DNA from: Calvatia gigantea
Lineage: Eukaryota; Basidiomycota; Agaricomycetes; Agaricales; Lycoperdaceae
Assembly: GCA_025093985.1 (NCBI GenBank)
Contig: JACAAK010000008.1
Span: forward strand, 868,001-932,000
DNA length: 64,000 nucleotides
Reading direction: 5' to 3'
Below, piece after piece: positions 36,002 to 48,485 of the stretch; the first letter of the stretch is position 1, and each line of letters starts with the position of its first letter. Under the pieces are notes generated by a model, which was not told the origin of the DNA, did not search any database, and saw only the letters and a list, made by a program, of their open reading frames with translations. A program made the translations under genes and the position numbers.

Positions 36002-38508
36002 TTACACACCAGAATCGGCGCTCCAGGATAACTTTTGATTTCCGCCCTGGAGCTTCACCTCCGCCGAGCCCCGCAATACAAGATTTCTCGTCACTCCATC
36101 ACGAACATAGCTGCCCGACATATCACCCGGTAATCGAACGACACCTTCAGTTCCTAGCGGGGTCGTTACTTGCGCAGTTAAGACGTCGTTACCGTCCGAA
36201 TCCTTATCAAATGACCACTTGGCATCAAAACGTCCAAGTGGCGTTTCGAAGCCACCCTCAACGGACGGAACGCCAGTGTTCAGATGCGGCGCAAGGGCCC
36301 AAGCCTTTCCTTGGGTTGACGTTACGGTCAGCCCAAGGAGGTAGAAGGTCAACGCTGAGGTGGGACCGGCGCTCCAGCCGTGACTATGCGAAGTATACGC
36401 GGGATCGTCGTTGTATCCACGGTAATAGCGATAACTGTGAACGACTGGTGAGCAGCGGATCAAATCTGTCGATCCGGAGGGACCGACCTCAGTGATCCGT
36501 TCGCGGTAAAGCCCTCGAGAAGCGTGCTTTGGACGGAGAGATCTGTATATAGCATATAGCCCCAAGTTCGCTCGAGCAAGTCCATAGCGCGCTTATCTTC
36601 TCCTGCAATAAAGTGCGCTTGAAGCTGTTACTTAGAGGTGAATCTCATATGTAAACCCAATATAGTAGGTTGAACTTGCCTCAAAGCCACTTATGAAAGG
36701 ACTGATTGTATCCGGGAGCTCAGGGGGGACGGGACCTAAGCTATTCCAGTTCTTCTGCAAACCCTCACTGATGCGCTGTTTTTTCGCATCCGAATCGGTC
36801 AGATTGAAGACAACAGCGAAGGAATTCGCATCCTGGGGATACAACGTTGTTGTAAGGTTGTCTCTATACAACCCCATACTTTCGTCCCAAAATGCATCGT
36901 TGAAACGTTTCTTGAGGGCTGTCGCATTAGTACGCCAAGCAGTGGCGGACTGAACTTTATTCAATTGTGTAGCAAGGTCAGACGCCGTGACGAGAACCTA
37001 ACGATAAATGCTGTTGGTAGCTCATCATGAATTCCTCAGCGGTGGCTTCCTTACCTGGTACAAGAGTGCGTTTCCTTCGGAATTATACCCACCCCCGCCC
37101 AACCTCGCCCAGTCACGTAATCCGGTGATATTAATGAGACCGGTTTCGTCGACCTTCCCTTCCAGGAAAGCCACGGCCTTTGTAAAGTTCGACCAGATTT
37201 CTCTCACCCATTCTGTATCGCCGGTAAAGAGATGATAATTATCTGATGTTTCATTAGAGTGCTGGATGTGATTTAACTGCCAGGGTGGACAACGTACGGG
37301 TTCCAATGAGCGTCCAAGCATGGTAAGTATCTGATCCTTGTTGGCTGAGGGGTGGCCCTGATTCCGGAAGGGCACCAGTCTTGGCGTTGATGGCAGCGAA
37401 CATCGTTGCCAAGGCATTTCCTGTCGGTATGAGATCATTGGTGGAGACGAATTGGGCAGGGACAGCAATTCCCATGTCACCTGTGAGAGGTTGAGCTGAT
37501 CATCCGCCCTGATATACGACGGAACCCACCAGGCCAGACAGCACTATGCCATTTTCAATTAAGAAACATAAGATAGGGACAGCTGGGCTTACCGGTCGCG
37601 TTTAGCGCCATCTACGATAATTGGCCCAGCTACTCCGAGACGGGCATTGTTCGCCCATGCTGTTGGGCACATGAACTCCCATTGGGTTATCTGCATATGT
37701 TGAATTCACTTACACCCTGCAGGCGCAAATGGTACCTTGCGGCCTGTATCGAGTGGAACCGTATTGGTTTGGACCGTGTAGGCACCCGCATACCAAACTA
37801 AAAGCACACCGGGTCAGTTGCCGTTATGGCTGGGAAGTCGATAGTCCATACCTTTGGTCAGGAAATCCGGGTCGTGGAACGTCGGATGTTTGGCAGAGAA
37901 GTACCCTGCATAGGCACGGAGATTCGAAACGTGGGGCATGAAGGAAATTGCGCATGTGACATTTGACAATGTTAACGGTGTAGCCGAGTTTGAGATAAGG
38001 GTTAAGAAACGGAAGCCGCCTCTAAGGGTGGCAGAAGGTTGTTGCCACAAACCGGTACTAAGAGGACTTTGGACTCGCAAAACGCCATCATAGGTAGTGT
38101 TTGCGGAAGGAAATGAAGAATCGTCAGAAGAAGTTGTGCGTATAAACATCGACGATTCCGTGAATGAAAGTGACAGAGCGGAATTAGTCGAAGCTGCATC
38201 TATGTTCAGCGAGATCAAACCCCCGACCTGTGTAAAGAAGTGAGTCATGGGTCGGCATTATTTGAGGGAATCCATGTTACCTCTTTGCCGAAGTCCAATG
38301 CTAACCAACTTCCTGCTGAAGAAAGCGTAGTTTTACCTTTGGCTCCAATGAGATTTCCAGGATTCGAAATTTGTCCATGGGAGGAATGGATCGCAACTGG
38401 CGTTACGACCCTGGAAGCAGGCGCATAATTAAACTTATCCCAATCCCCAGGGGGTGCGAGACATCCGACCAAACCAAAGGAATAAAAAAGAAAAAGTAGT
38501 GGAGTCAT
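36002..38508 (-). CDS. Secreted GH78-type alpha-L-rhamnosidase
   Basis: The multi-exon gene starts with a signal peptide (MTPLLFLFYSFGLVGCLAP) and ends SWSADSGV. It should release L-rhamnose from plant glycosides or pectin outside the cell. An N-terminal beta-sandwich region (WDKFNYAPASRVVTP; ALSLSFTESSMFIR) precedes the six-hairpin barrel. The barrel has WYAGAYTVQT, a GAKRDRAVWPGDMGIAVP segment, TDTYHAW-like and LYTGDTEWV segments, GLRDWARLGGGG, AFWDESMGLYRD, PQDANSFAVVFN and SHSHGWSAGPTSALTFY. The GAKRDR/AVWPG/DMG segment is assembled from three exons, the middle one only 14 nt (TGCTGTCTGGCCTG). Acidic residues in this segment are candidate catalytic residues; that is inference. No frameshift or stop seen. 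Confidence 0.85.
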
Positions 38509-39058
38509 TTTGTGGCCGAGGCTGGAGAGCTGTCAGTCGCGTACTTATGTCCTTGGGTCACAAGGCGTAAAGCGGACCGAGCCATAATTTTAGCGAGAAG
38601 AAGTTAGTCGTATGACCGGGACACGAGGGTCCAGCTTCTGGGAGCTACGAGGAAAACACAAGTTCGTTGCTTATCCAGTTTGAAATTACTGGCCGTAGCT
38701 TTGATTCCATATAAGACTACCGCAGGCAAAAGCAAGGGCGCAGATGTAATGGTAGCATTGGCATGAAACCCAGAGCATTGAGTATCGAAAGGTTGGGGTA
38801 GGTGTTCAAGCTCGAGTTCGCGGCCGTGAAAGCGGTCCGGGACGGCAAAGTCCGGAACCATGCTTGAGATCTTGAGAGACTGAAAGCATACAGGTACCAA
38901 GTGTAAGAATGGCCCATACGCCTTGTCTGCTGTCGGGATGGTATTTCCGAAACCCACTGAGCATTCTTGTGTAAACTGAACCGGTTTCAAAACATAGATA
39001 AGGATTGAAGGAAGCAATAGGATTAAAAAATCTTACGAGCGGTCAGACCCAGTCATGT
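38509..39058. other. Upstream region of rhamnosidase, 3' flank of MIC26/27
   Basis: This is 550 bp between a gene start and a gene end on the same strand. A 137-codon open frame on the minus strand (38604-39017) has no recognisable domain and is more likely chance or leader sequence. Nothing else seen. Confidence 0.45.
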
Positions 39059-40160
39059 CTAATTTAACCTCTCCGATTCGTCCTTCTTCTCCTGCACAAC
39101 CTCCTCTACCTGTTCCTCCTTCTTTCCCTCCTGTGCAGCCTCCTCTACTTGCTCCACCTTCTCCTCTCCCTGTTCGGCCGTTTTCTCTACCTGCTCAGCC
39201 TTCGTCGCAACCTCCTGCTTGATTTCGTCCACCTTTTGTCCAACAGTGGTCGTCGCGTCTGTTACTACCCGCTCAACGACATCCTCGACCTTGACAGCAG
39301 TTGCCTTAACACGTTGTTTAGTCTCTCCTACCCATCCAAGTGTCTCTCTAAGCTTTAACCCGGTGGCTTCCTGCACCTTTTCAACGACAGCAATGGCGCC
39401 TTGGTTGACCCGAGCCCTGGTATCTTTTGTGGCGTCTTTTATCCTCTCCCATGTCATAGCTGTATGTGCCTTGGCGATCTCGTGTTTTTCAGAGAATGTA
39501 GGGAAATGGGCATTCTCAATGGAACCAAGGTAGTCCGAAAGGTTACGAGTTGTTTTGGGGAGGAAGTGTTTGGCAGAAACGGCGAAGAAGACGGGTGGAA
39601 GAATGAGACGCGTCGCCAAGGTACGGTTACGGGCAATAATAGATCCAGTAAGAGTAGCGACGCCGACGTAGAGTAGTCCCGGTGTTAGTGACTCCTGCGG
39701 GGAGATGATCGACTTGATGCGGTCTGAAAGGTCCATGGATTGACACCTGGAACAAGAAGTGGATAAATCTTGGACGCTCACTTTCCACGGCATGTTCAAT
39801 TCCAATCCACCTGGAAACCCATCCTTGGACATATTCACGTCCGCCTCTGTACGTTTGACAGAGTTGTCTCCGGACTACACCAATATGGCTTTCCAAAGCA
39901 GAAGGCGTCTCTACAAGGACAATTTCGGAAGTAGGTGACGGGTATATTGAAAGCTGGAAGATCTCTTTTCAGTTTAAAAAGCCAATTTAAGTCTTCGGGA
40001 TCGTGGCACTTACTTTCTCTCTAGGCTGATCATGAATAACGGCTGCTCCTGCAAAAGAAGCAGTAAGAAGAACCCTCCTCGGCTAACAAGACAGGTTAGA
40101 ATGTGGAGGTAGGAAATATGAACTCGAGCTTCTCACCAGACGCGACGCTGCCCGATACAT
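39059..40160 (-). CDS. MICOS complex subunit MIC26/MIC27 (apolipoprotein-O family)
   Basis: Four exons (40137-40160, 40014-40082, 39782-39953, 39059-39723) give a 309-residue protein starting MYRAASRLPRRVLLTASF. It should sit in the mitochondrial inner membrane and help hold crista junctions. The family block is clear: IYPSPTSEIVLVETPSALE, IGVVRRQLCQTYRGGRE, WIGIEHAVENRIKSII, then hydrophobic LLYVGVATLTGSIIARNR and RLILPPVFFAVSAKHFLP as membrane segments. The basic, hydrophobic N-terminus suits mitochondrial import. The C-terminal third (from about residue 190) is a Glu/Lys/Val-rich, probably coiled-coil tail with QVEE repeats, longer than usual for the family. All three introns are GT-AG and 54-60 nt. 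Whether it is MIC26 or MIC27 is open. Confidence 0.87.
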
Positions 40161-40570
40161 GGGTGTTGGGGACGTTGAGTGTGCAGCAAACACGACACAT
40201 TGGCGTCGGGCTCGCACGGGCTGGTCATTGTTTGGTTTCCAGGATTTAGCCAATCAACTTGAACCTGGACTCTGACCAGGGCGCTCTACTTCCCAGCGCG
40301 AGCTATCATCAACCCACCGAAACGTATAGTTTGAACATTTTCGAGCTTGGCGCATTTTGTGAAACAACACATAATCGTCTGTATGATGATGCAGCTGCTT
40401 AACAAGGACACCCACAAGAATATGCTCTCAATGGGTAGTCGAAGCCCGGGAAAAAGTCCATCAACGGTAGGAAGGTGTTGCTAACCTCAAGGTGCTCAAT
40501 TTCCCAAGTAGCAAACATCTTCTAGTTTGTGGAATTAAATGGTTGGGTATCACAGTCGCTACAGCATAAC
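40161..40570. other. Intergenic region between MIC26/27 and EMC1
   Basis: This 410-bp region should contain the promoter of the MIC26/27 gene and the 3' end of the EMC1 transcript. No gene or clear motif seen. Confidence 0.5.
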
Positions 40571-43500
40571 TTAGAAGAACCACTTTGCATTCAGTCTTTT
40601 TCCCCCAACCATTGGCCTTGCAACTAGAATTGCCACCAAAAGTCCACCAATAGTCCATATTAGTTGTTTCTTATTGAAGGTTTCGCTCAACAGATCAAAC
40701 GTTCCTGAAGGTGACGTCCGGGTGAGGAACATGTCCAATCCGGACGTGAAGACGAGTGAGGTGGACTCGAGGAGGGATGGCGCTGTGATTATGTGCTGGG
40801 TATTTGCGATCTAATCATTGTTTCAACATACACTCCGGTGATAGAAAAGAAACAAAAGGACACACTTCATACTCATGGGAAAGGACGGCCTTAGGGTTAT
40901 CCGGGAGGACAGGGTCATATTGGACAAGTCCTTCCTCTAGTTCTTGATTTGTAGGTTTTTGACGCGGTCGACGCGGGTCAAGTATTCTTTTTGGGTATGA
41001 CTGGATCTTATTGCTCTTGGTCGCAACTGGGAAGGAAATGGGTATAAACTCGCAGCGTTGAAGGACAACGTACCAATAACGTCTTTAGTTGAAATACCAT
41101 ACTTGGTTTTTGTTGTCGTCATAGCTGTGATTCCTTGAGGGAATACGAACGTATCCTCAAAAACTTGTACTTGGGCTAGATTCGAATAGCTTGATGACTC
41201 AGAGCTAACGGTAAAGCAATGTCAGCGTGTCTTTGAAAAAAGAAAAGTATGAAGACACCTCTTGGACTTATCATCAATACCTCCCTCATACAGCTCTACA
41301 CTCACCATCCTCCACCCTCGCGCTTCTTCCACAGCAGCCTCATCAGGGTCATAATAATGATACACGAGCCAATTATCAGTCAACACGGCCTTCACGTCGC
41401 ACCCTGTTCCAAAGCCCGGTGCGGCAGGTAGTGACGCACGATAGACAATAGTACCCTTGACATTATCCACGACGTAGACACCACAGCTCGGATTGTTTGT
41501 GATCGTAGTGTTTGCGTTCTCAACACTCGCCGGGCCTCCGCGCCCAGCGGTTAGAACGACAGACATATGTGGGCTGAGATACTTGTACAAAGTCGAACGA
41601 CTCGCGAGGACTTTACCATAGCTAGCGACTGGACCTTTATTAGGACTGACAAGGCCGATAACATCTTCATTTTCAGGGAGTGAAAGCGCCCAAACTGGTT
41701 GAGCGACAAGGTGATCTCTGCTGAGCGCATCGTTCTTAGCGATCTGATGACCGATGAGGCGTCGTTGCTGTGGGCGAGCTCCTTGCGGGTCAGTGCCTGT
41801 GCGGAGAGCAAAGTAGAGGGATGGAGCGAGTTCGTTGAGGAGTTTGGAGGCTTCTGGGGTATCAGGGTATGTGTAAACCTAGATGCGACGAGTGAGATTG
41901 GTGGACCACTCGCTATTTTCTTCGCATACCTGAAGATATTCATCAAGGAATATCGCTAGTTTTTGACCTTCATGCTCCAGCAAGTATGACTCTACGATGG
42001 GCCCTTGAACGATATCCATCCCCTCGAGGACGTCATTACGGGCAATTTTGCCAGTGGCATCTCCACCAGTCGTGGCATCAATGTGGAACACCACTGTATC
42101 GACCAGGGTCTATGCGTTATTCAGACACTGGGATTCGGGAAAGCTGAGAAGTAAGCAGCTTACGTTCTCTGCCCTCCTCTGAGCCACCAGGACTACGTCG
42201 GATCTCATCCCCTTCCCTTTATCACCAACACCCTCGCCGTTGAACACGAACAACTTCACAGGGATGACACGTCCACCAACTTCAGCAGCCCATCCCAAAC
42301 CCAATAGCCTGGTCCAGACGACCTCTCCCGTTGCGGAGTCAATACCGTACACCTTTCCGAACATGGTCGCAATAACAATGATCTGTCTGAACCCAAACTC
42401 ATCTCGGATAGGATCATCCGGATTAAATCTGGTGTTGGTAACAAGGGCGGCGGATTGATTTGTGATGAAACGCTCGAAGAAGTGAAGAATATAGGCGGGC
42501 AATTTCTACATTGTGCGTGAGAGTGACGTACACCTCAAAGAAACTCAACTCACTTGAAGATCTGCGACATGGCGGATCAGGCGGCCAGCAAATGATTCGT
42601 CGTCATGGTCACCCACAACGGCCTTTGGAGGCGGTAGCTCAACAAACTCAGAAAGAACTGCTGTCGTCAAACACTCGTCCCTATTCCATTTCACCTCCGC
42701 ATCTTCGATGAGCTGGACATTGCCAGTATATGTCGAAACGAGGAGTTGAGGAGACATATCGGCAGGACCGCTACCTTTGGCATTCAAGGCCACAAAGGCG
42801 ATGACGCCATTGTTGGCGGTGTCAAAGTCGAAGTAGGCGATGCTCAATTCCTTGCTACCCGAATAGATTTCAAGAACGACTTTCTACAATAGGGGTTGAA
42901 CGGGAGGTATGATAACTGGCAAGCACCGTACCTTCTCTCGGTTGTCCCAGTAAACCCTCGCAAAGTGAATACGACCGGTCTCATCTATATTGCCCCCATA
43001 GATAGACTGCGGTGCTTGGTCAGAAGGTGCCTGGAGATCTTGTAAGTCTGAGCCATGTCCCGCTGTAAGAATAACTTACGGAATCCTCGAACTCGTACAC
43101 ACTCTGTATGCCATTTTCAACCAATTTGACAATCCTCGCCGCTCCACCCTTCTTGATAGCGAGTATATGGCCATGATCAGCAAGACCGACGTCAATAATT
43201 TGTTCAAATTCCGCGTGCTTGACAGACACCGGTTTAGAGTTCAACTCGGGGACGAGAGAAACATGCTTGAGGCTGCCTTGTTCCAACCACACAATCCGGT
43301 TGTTATTGGAGACACCGTCGGAGAGTGTGAAGAAGTCAGCCATCGGGTCCTTGATACTCGAGGGAACGTGAACACTCATAATGAGCTCGCCTGTTTCGGG
43401 GACCAAAGAAGTAACGTGGAAAGTATAGGACTCGGTAGATTTGGCAATACCGACCAGGTAGAGAGCAGAAGGGCTCAAAACAAGTCTCGTGTGAATCACT

Positions 43501-44214
43501 AAGGAGCTAAGAATTTGTTCTGGCATTTAGTGGAGCGTCTAACCAACCAGGAAAGGGTGTACCTTCCATCGGGCATGGTGAATGACCATTTGATTTCACC
43601 GGTCGTCTGATCCATGCGAACGAATGTGTGCCCGTTCGTCAAAACATAGAGATCAGTGCTGTTGTGGCCACCAAATGTCACGTATTTTCCGAAGAAATGA
43701 GGTTCTGCAAGATGGCCCAATTCCGGTGGATGAAGTTGTTTCTCGAGAAGCATGACACCTGTTCGAATGTCGAAAGTCCGGAGTATGGCACCACCTGGAC
43801 CAGATAGTGTTGCAACCACTATACAAGAGAAGGTCAGGTAAGCTTCCAGTCCAGAAAGCAGGGCTCACCATCGTTATGAGCGTAGTAACCAGCTATTCTG
43901 TCCTCGGCCTCAAAGATATATCGCCACGCTAAACGGGAACGTGAGTTGCAAACAACAGCGTCCTCAAGTATGGTCAACTCACCAACATGACCATCCTCCG
44001 GGTCCAACACCGCGAACACATTACTCGTTGTTGCTGTCAGAATAAGCTCCTTGCCTTCAATACGGCGGAATGTAGGTGCAGTCACGATGTTTCCGGTAAG
44101 GGGTACGCCCACGAGTTTTCTGTACCAATCCACGACGCCAACGTCGGTTTTATGTATCGCGTGTACGAGGCATGATTGTAGAACTGGTAACAGCGCCCAG
44201 AATAGAGACCGCAT
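40571..44214 (-). CDS. EMC1: ER membrane protein complex subunit 1
   Basis: The many-exon gene begins [15 protein letters not shown], a signal peptide, and ends [10 protein letters not shown] with TAA at 40571-40573. EMC1 is the large scaffold subunit of the ER membrane insertase, with a lumenal beta-propeller and one C-terminal helix. The start of the propeller reads [18 protein letters not shown] and [16 protein letters not shown]. Further repeats include [20 protein letters not shown] and [20 protein letters not shown]. The C-terminal DUF1620-type domain has [19 protein letters not shown] and YDPVLPDNP. The end has [18 protein letters not shown] followed by the membrane helix ([18 protein letters not shown]). 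At least ten short introns. No disruption seen. It is transcribed away from the PPG1-like gene with 139 bp between the two ATGs. Confidence 0.92.
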
Positions 44215-44353
44215 AGCCAGTCCCGTCGCCCTTGTTGTCGGTCGTGTGGTCGATGTGGACGAATTAAAGCACGGATTCAAAATTCGCACGGCTCGGCGTA
44301 ACTCAGGGTTCCCCTCGACCTCATCCGTTCCGTCATCTTCACCCCCAGCCACC
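44215..44353. promoter_or_regulatory. Shared divergent promoter of EMC1 and the PPG1-like phosphatase gene
   Basis: Only 139 bp separate the two start codons. The stretch contains pyrimidine-rich segments on the plus strand but no clear TATA box. Both promoters must lie here or inside the neighbouring coding sequence. The bidirectional nature is inferred from geometry. Confidence 0.6.
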
Positions 44354-45710
44354 ATGCCTATGTTCAACCCAGACAAATGGATAGCGCAACTCATGGAGTG
44401 CCAGCACCTGTCCGAGCCGGACATGAAATTGCTATGCGATCACGTCCGCTCGATCCTCCTCGAAGAATCCAACATTCAACCTGTCTCCAGCCCAGTCACT
44501 ATCTGCGGCGACATCCACGGCCAATTCTGGGACCTGCTAGAGCTCTTGCGAAAGGGAGGGAATGTACCTGAGACGAGCTATATTTTCATGGCACGTAGTA
44601 GGTTTCTGTTGGGCGATGGAGGGGCTGGCAGAGGCTGCTTACCTGACGCTAATTGTTAGGGTGATTTCGTTGACCGGGGGCATTATAGTTTAGAGACGGT
44701 GTCGTTATTGTTTGCTCTGAAAGCAAGGTGCGTTTGTGTTTTCAAACCTTGAGATTTTTTACTGAGGGGTGGTGTTCAGGTACCCAGACAAAGTAACCTT
44801 GCTCCGGGGTAATCACGAGAGCCGGCAGATAACTCAAGTCTATGGTTTTTACGGTGAGATCACTGACTGACTGTATATTGACTGACATTCAATTCAACCG
44901 TAGATGAGTGCCAACAGAAATACGGTAGTGCGACAGTGTGGAAGGCTTGTTGTAGTGTCTTTGACTACCTCAATCTCGCAGCTGTAGGCCGCGGACCCAT
45001 TTACAAGGGGACATGTTCTCACCGGTCAGCTAGATTATCGATGGTGAAACACTCTGCGTTCATGGAGGTCTATCACCCGATATCCGAACCCTGGATCAGA
45101 TTCGCGTGCTGTCGCGTGCACAGGAGATCCCGCACGAGGGGGCATTCTGCGGTACAATTGGTGGCTCTACCTCGTAAATTGTGTCTCACCAGTTTGCAGA
45201 TCTCATGTGGTCGGACCCTGATGATATTGATAATTGGGCTGTGAGTCCCCGAGGTGCTGGGTGGCTTTTCGGTGGAAACATCACAAGTCAGGTCCGTCAT
45301 GTCGTCATCACTGGTTCTTCTGACCTCAGCTGTTCGTGTTACCCTGCAGTTCAACCATACAAATTCCCTGAAACTGATTGCTCGAGCACATCAATTGGTA
45401 CAAGAGGGCTACAAATACATGTTCGACGAACAACTCGTTACAGTTTGGTCGGCACCTAACTACTGTTACCGGTAAGCGAAATCCGTTGACCCGCTACGGT
45501 CAAAAGCCTGATGGCTACGACAGGTGCGGTAACATGGCTTCAATTATGACCGTACATGAAGATGGGACACGAACATTTGCGGTTTATGATGCTGCTGAGG
45601 AGAATGAGCGAGATAGGGGCAAGATTGCTGGTAGAATGGTGGGCCATCTCCCCTATACATCCATCGTATTCGCTGATGTACGATTATAGAATATGCCATA
45701 TTTTGTATAA
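44354..45710 (+). CDS. PP2A-family Ser/Thr phosphatase catalytic subunit, PPG1-like
   Basis: Nine exons give a 308-residue protein, the usual length for the family (exons end at 44590, 44727, 44853, 44983, 45151, 45291, 45471, 45638, 45710). All metal and catalytic motifs are present: [48 protein letters not shown] and RAHQLVQEG, then [13 protein letters not shown]. The first intron (44591-44659) begins GC, not GT, and ends just before the GDFVDRG codons. The last exon encodes NMPYFV, so the C-terminal DYFL tail that is methylated in PP2A and PP4 is replaced by PYFV. If the last intron (45639-45689) is retained, the end becomes [16 protein letters not shown]. The overall sequence looks most like fungal PPG1, but PP4/PP6 types are close. 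It should act with regulatory subunits in the cytosol or nucleus. Confidence 0.88.
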
Positions 45711-46812
45711 TGTTGTCCCCCGTGTTTCGTCTGGGTCTGTCACGCGGAGAATTTCATTATTTAACGCATTTCCCTTTTTCCCCTAGACAAAGGCAAGTCG
45801 TCAAGGTCGGAAAACAAAGTTCGTTGTTGTGGGATGCCCGACAAACGAGCCCTTTACTTCGTATCACCCGCGTGCTTTGATAGACGCACACTCGCAACAC
45901 CCGAGGAGGACCCATCTCCTGGCCCATATATTCGTTTTTAGGAACGAATGACAATCGTTGGACCCATTTACCGATTATGTGCTCCATTCCCCATCCGCCT
46001 TAGTGGGAAGATCCAGCACTGATACGAACAGCAAACTCCGGAGGGACAGACTCTTGTAGGTACTGAGACCCCTCGGAAGGGTTCCATTCTTGAACATTGT
46101 CGAATTGCAAGTCGCACTGGATATGGTTGGATCGGATATCTCTTTGCGTTAATTACAGTTTTCGGGTTTCCGGGTTTCTTGTCCACGCAATCAGAGCGCC
46201 GAAGGGGTGATGGAAGTAACGGATGTCCCAGCAATGCTGTAAGTCCCCTTCGTTCGGCTCCCTTCCTTCAACACCCTTACTCCGACATGTGCTACGACAG
46301 AACGATTGGAGGCGTGATTACCCCATGGGATAAGTTGGTTGTGTCCATCTGCCCTTTAAATTACCGATACGATTGGCACCACCTAATAAGGATGGGCAAC
46401 AAGAACTTCGATAACCATCGTCATAACTCCTGTGATTTATGGCCGAGTGATAGAAGTTCGGTCCATCAATAAATACCCGATGGTTCCTTCACATCAGACT
46501 AAACATTGGGCACGCTGCAAACGGCCATCTGCGTTGCTGTGGACGGGGGTACGGCGGATCTGACAGATTTATATCATCGTGCATGGAGCGCATGGAGCAT
46601 GGGAATCTCATAGCAGCGAGCCAATCCGCGGGTGCGGAGGACATCATGGCTGACAGAAGCACATTCAATGTTTTTCTCTGTAGTTTGGCCGCTTTAGCTG
46701 TGCTTGACAGTTGTGCAAAATATATCAAGGCCGTTGGGATATACGAAGGAACGGCGGGTGACACCATTCGACTTCATACCTCTCTCGCCCTACACTGTTG
46801 CAAAAATCAAGT
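45711..46812. other. Intergenic region before the first DUF6534-type gene
   Basis: No supported gene lies here. Around 46724-46760 the sequence (ATATCAAGGCCGTTGGGATA) resembles the region upstream of the second paralog near 52418 and of the orphan exon near 55484, which suggests a shared promoter-proximal block. Confidence 0.45.
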
Positions 46813-48485
46813 ATGCCGGCGGCCCCGAACGAAGCCCCTAATTCCCCGGCAGACAATGCGTTGAAGTGGGTATTTAAAATTATCCTGAGATATAATGCTA
46901 AAGTACAACACCGTAGAACTGGACCGCCCGTGAGCACAATGGGCTATGGCCACTTCTGAAGGTCTGACCACTAACTCACCTTTCCAGCTTGTTGGCGTCA
47001 TCCTCAACTGGTGGCTTTTTGGTATCCTGATCATGCAATACCGTTCGTCACTTTCTGAGGCCCCAAACCATTGATTATGATTTAATGATCCCATGCTATT
47101 CTAGTCGTGTATTGGAATCACGTCGCGAGAAGGGACAACAGGTTCCTTCGAGCCATCGGTACGTCAGATCCCCACGGTAATTGACCATCTCTCAGGCCAT
47201 TACTTCCAGTCCACTTTCTCTTTATACTCGATGTCGCTCAAACTGTTATGACGATGAAGGACGCCTTCCATTGGTTTGTTTTCAACTTTGGCAGTTATGA
47301 CGCCCTGCTCCATTCTGGCCTCTCGGGCATTGATGCACCTGTTATGGATGGTATCATTGCGATTATCGTTCAATTCGTCTATTGTTGGCGAGTCTGGGTC
47401 TTGAGTAAGTGGAGGGTATTCCCGGCTACAATTGCCCTTGTATGTCGGCACTTTTCCCAACGCGCAAACGAAGTTCAAACTGTATGCTGCCATAGCTTTC
47501 CCTCGGGGCCGGTGTCAGCGCAATGATAGTTGGTATCTCCGTGAGTCTGGATCCTGTAAACTGGCAAGTGAAGTGCATGCTGAATTCGGAATCCTTCAGG
47601 ATGCCGCAACCGACTTCGGCCACAACGTCAATCCCAATAAATGGTTTGTTGCAGTCTGGGTACGTCCACTCCTTGTCAGTCCTTAAAATATACCGACCCG
47701 GTCCCCGCTCGCAGGTTTGGCTTTGGGGAAGTGTTGCCACAGATATCCTTATCGCGGGTTCTATGATCTATCTGGTGCGTCAGTCAAGGAGCGTACAAGG
47801 TCGATATGTTCTGATCTCTTAACTCAAGTTAAGTGTTAAATCAAAAGGTTACAGTCGGAGCGTCAAAGTAATCACAAAGCGTCTCCTGATTCTCACTCTC
47901 GAGACAAACGCCTTGACAAGTGTGTTGCACTCCTTACTGATTAAACGCATCATACCAATCCGTTGACTGACAGCGGTTGTTGCAATGACCTTTGCTGTCT
48001 TACCTCATATCGGGTCTCTTGCACCTCCCGTAAGCATGCTCTCCGTTTGAGTTCTTGGGCTGACGGACTTATAGTTTACAAACCTTCACGTGGTAGGGTA
48101 AGTTCAGTCATTCAATTATGGGCGCCTCCGGTCAATAACTATGAACAGGGGTTATACACTTGGGAAATTGTTCGTGCCCTCGGGCGATTGTCCACTTACT
48201 ATCTACTCACCCTCTCATAGGTATAGCAACTGCTTCATGGTTCTCCTAAACCAACGCGCATACTATGAGGATTCGCCTCAAGGTCATGGGTCCACAATAG
48301 TATCGGGAACATCAAAGACGAGCGGTTTTAACCACAGCTTGCGCTCAGGAAATACTAACCTAGGCTCGTTCGGGGAAATGTCCAACATACAGTTCTCTGA
48401 AGTAGCGGAGTTCAACATCAAGGCCAAGAATAATGAGGACATCGAGTTGGGCCAGATTCCAGGAGGACCGAAAGCTCGCATATAA
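46813..48485 (+). CDS. DUF6534-type multi-pass membrane protein, paralog 1
   Basis: The multi-exon gene starts MPAAPNEAPNSPADNALK. A 13-nt exon supplies TGPP and joins to LVGVILNWWLFGILIMQ (TM1). Later exons encode NHVARRDNRFLRAI, VHFLFILDVAQTVMTMKDAF (TM), HWFVFNFGSYDALLHSGL, IDAPVMDGIIAIIVQFVYCW (TM), RVWVLSKWRVFP, VWLWGSVATDILIAGSMIYL (TM), VITKRLLILTLETNALT, TFAVLPHIGSLAPP and YSNCFMVLLNQRAYYED. The tail ends GGPKARI. This is the layout of the seven-helix DUF6534 proteins that are expanded in mushroom fungi; their function is not known. Some exon joins in 47400-48230 are uncertain and one break there cannot be excluded. Paralog 2 lies 4 kb downstream with the same exon plan. Confidence 0.72.

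Noticed and set aside
38604..39017. 137-codon open frame on the minus strand
   Set aside because: No domain, no splice support, and it lies in the upstream region of the rhamnosidase gene.
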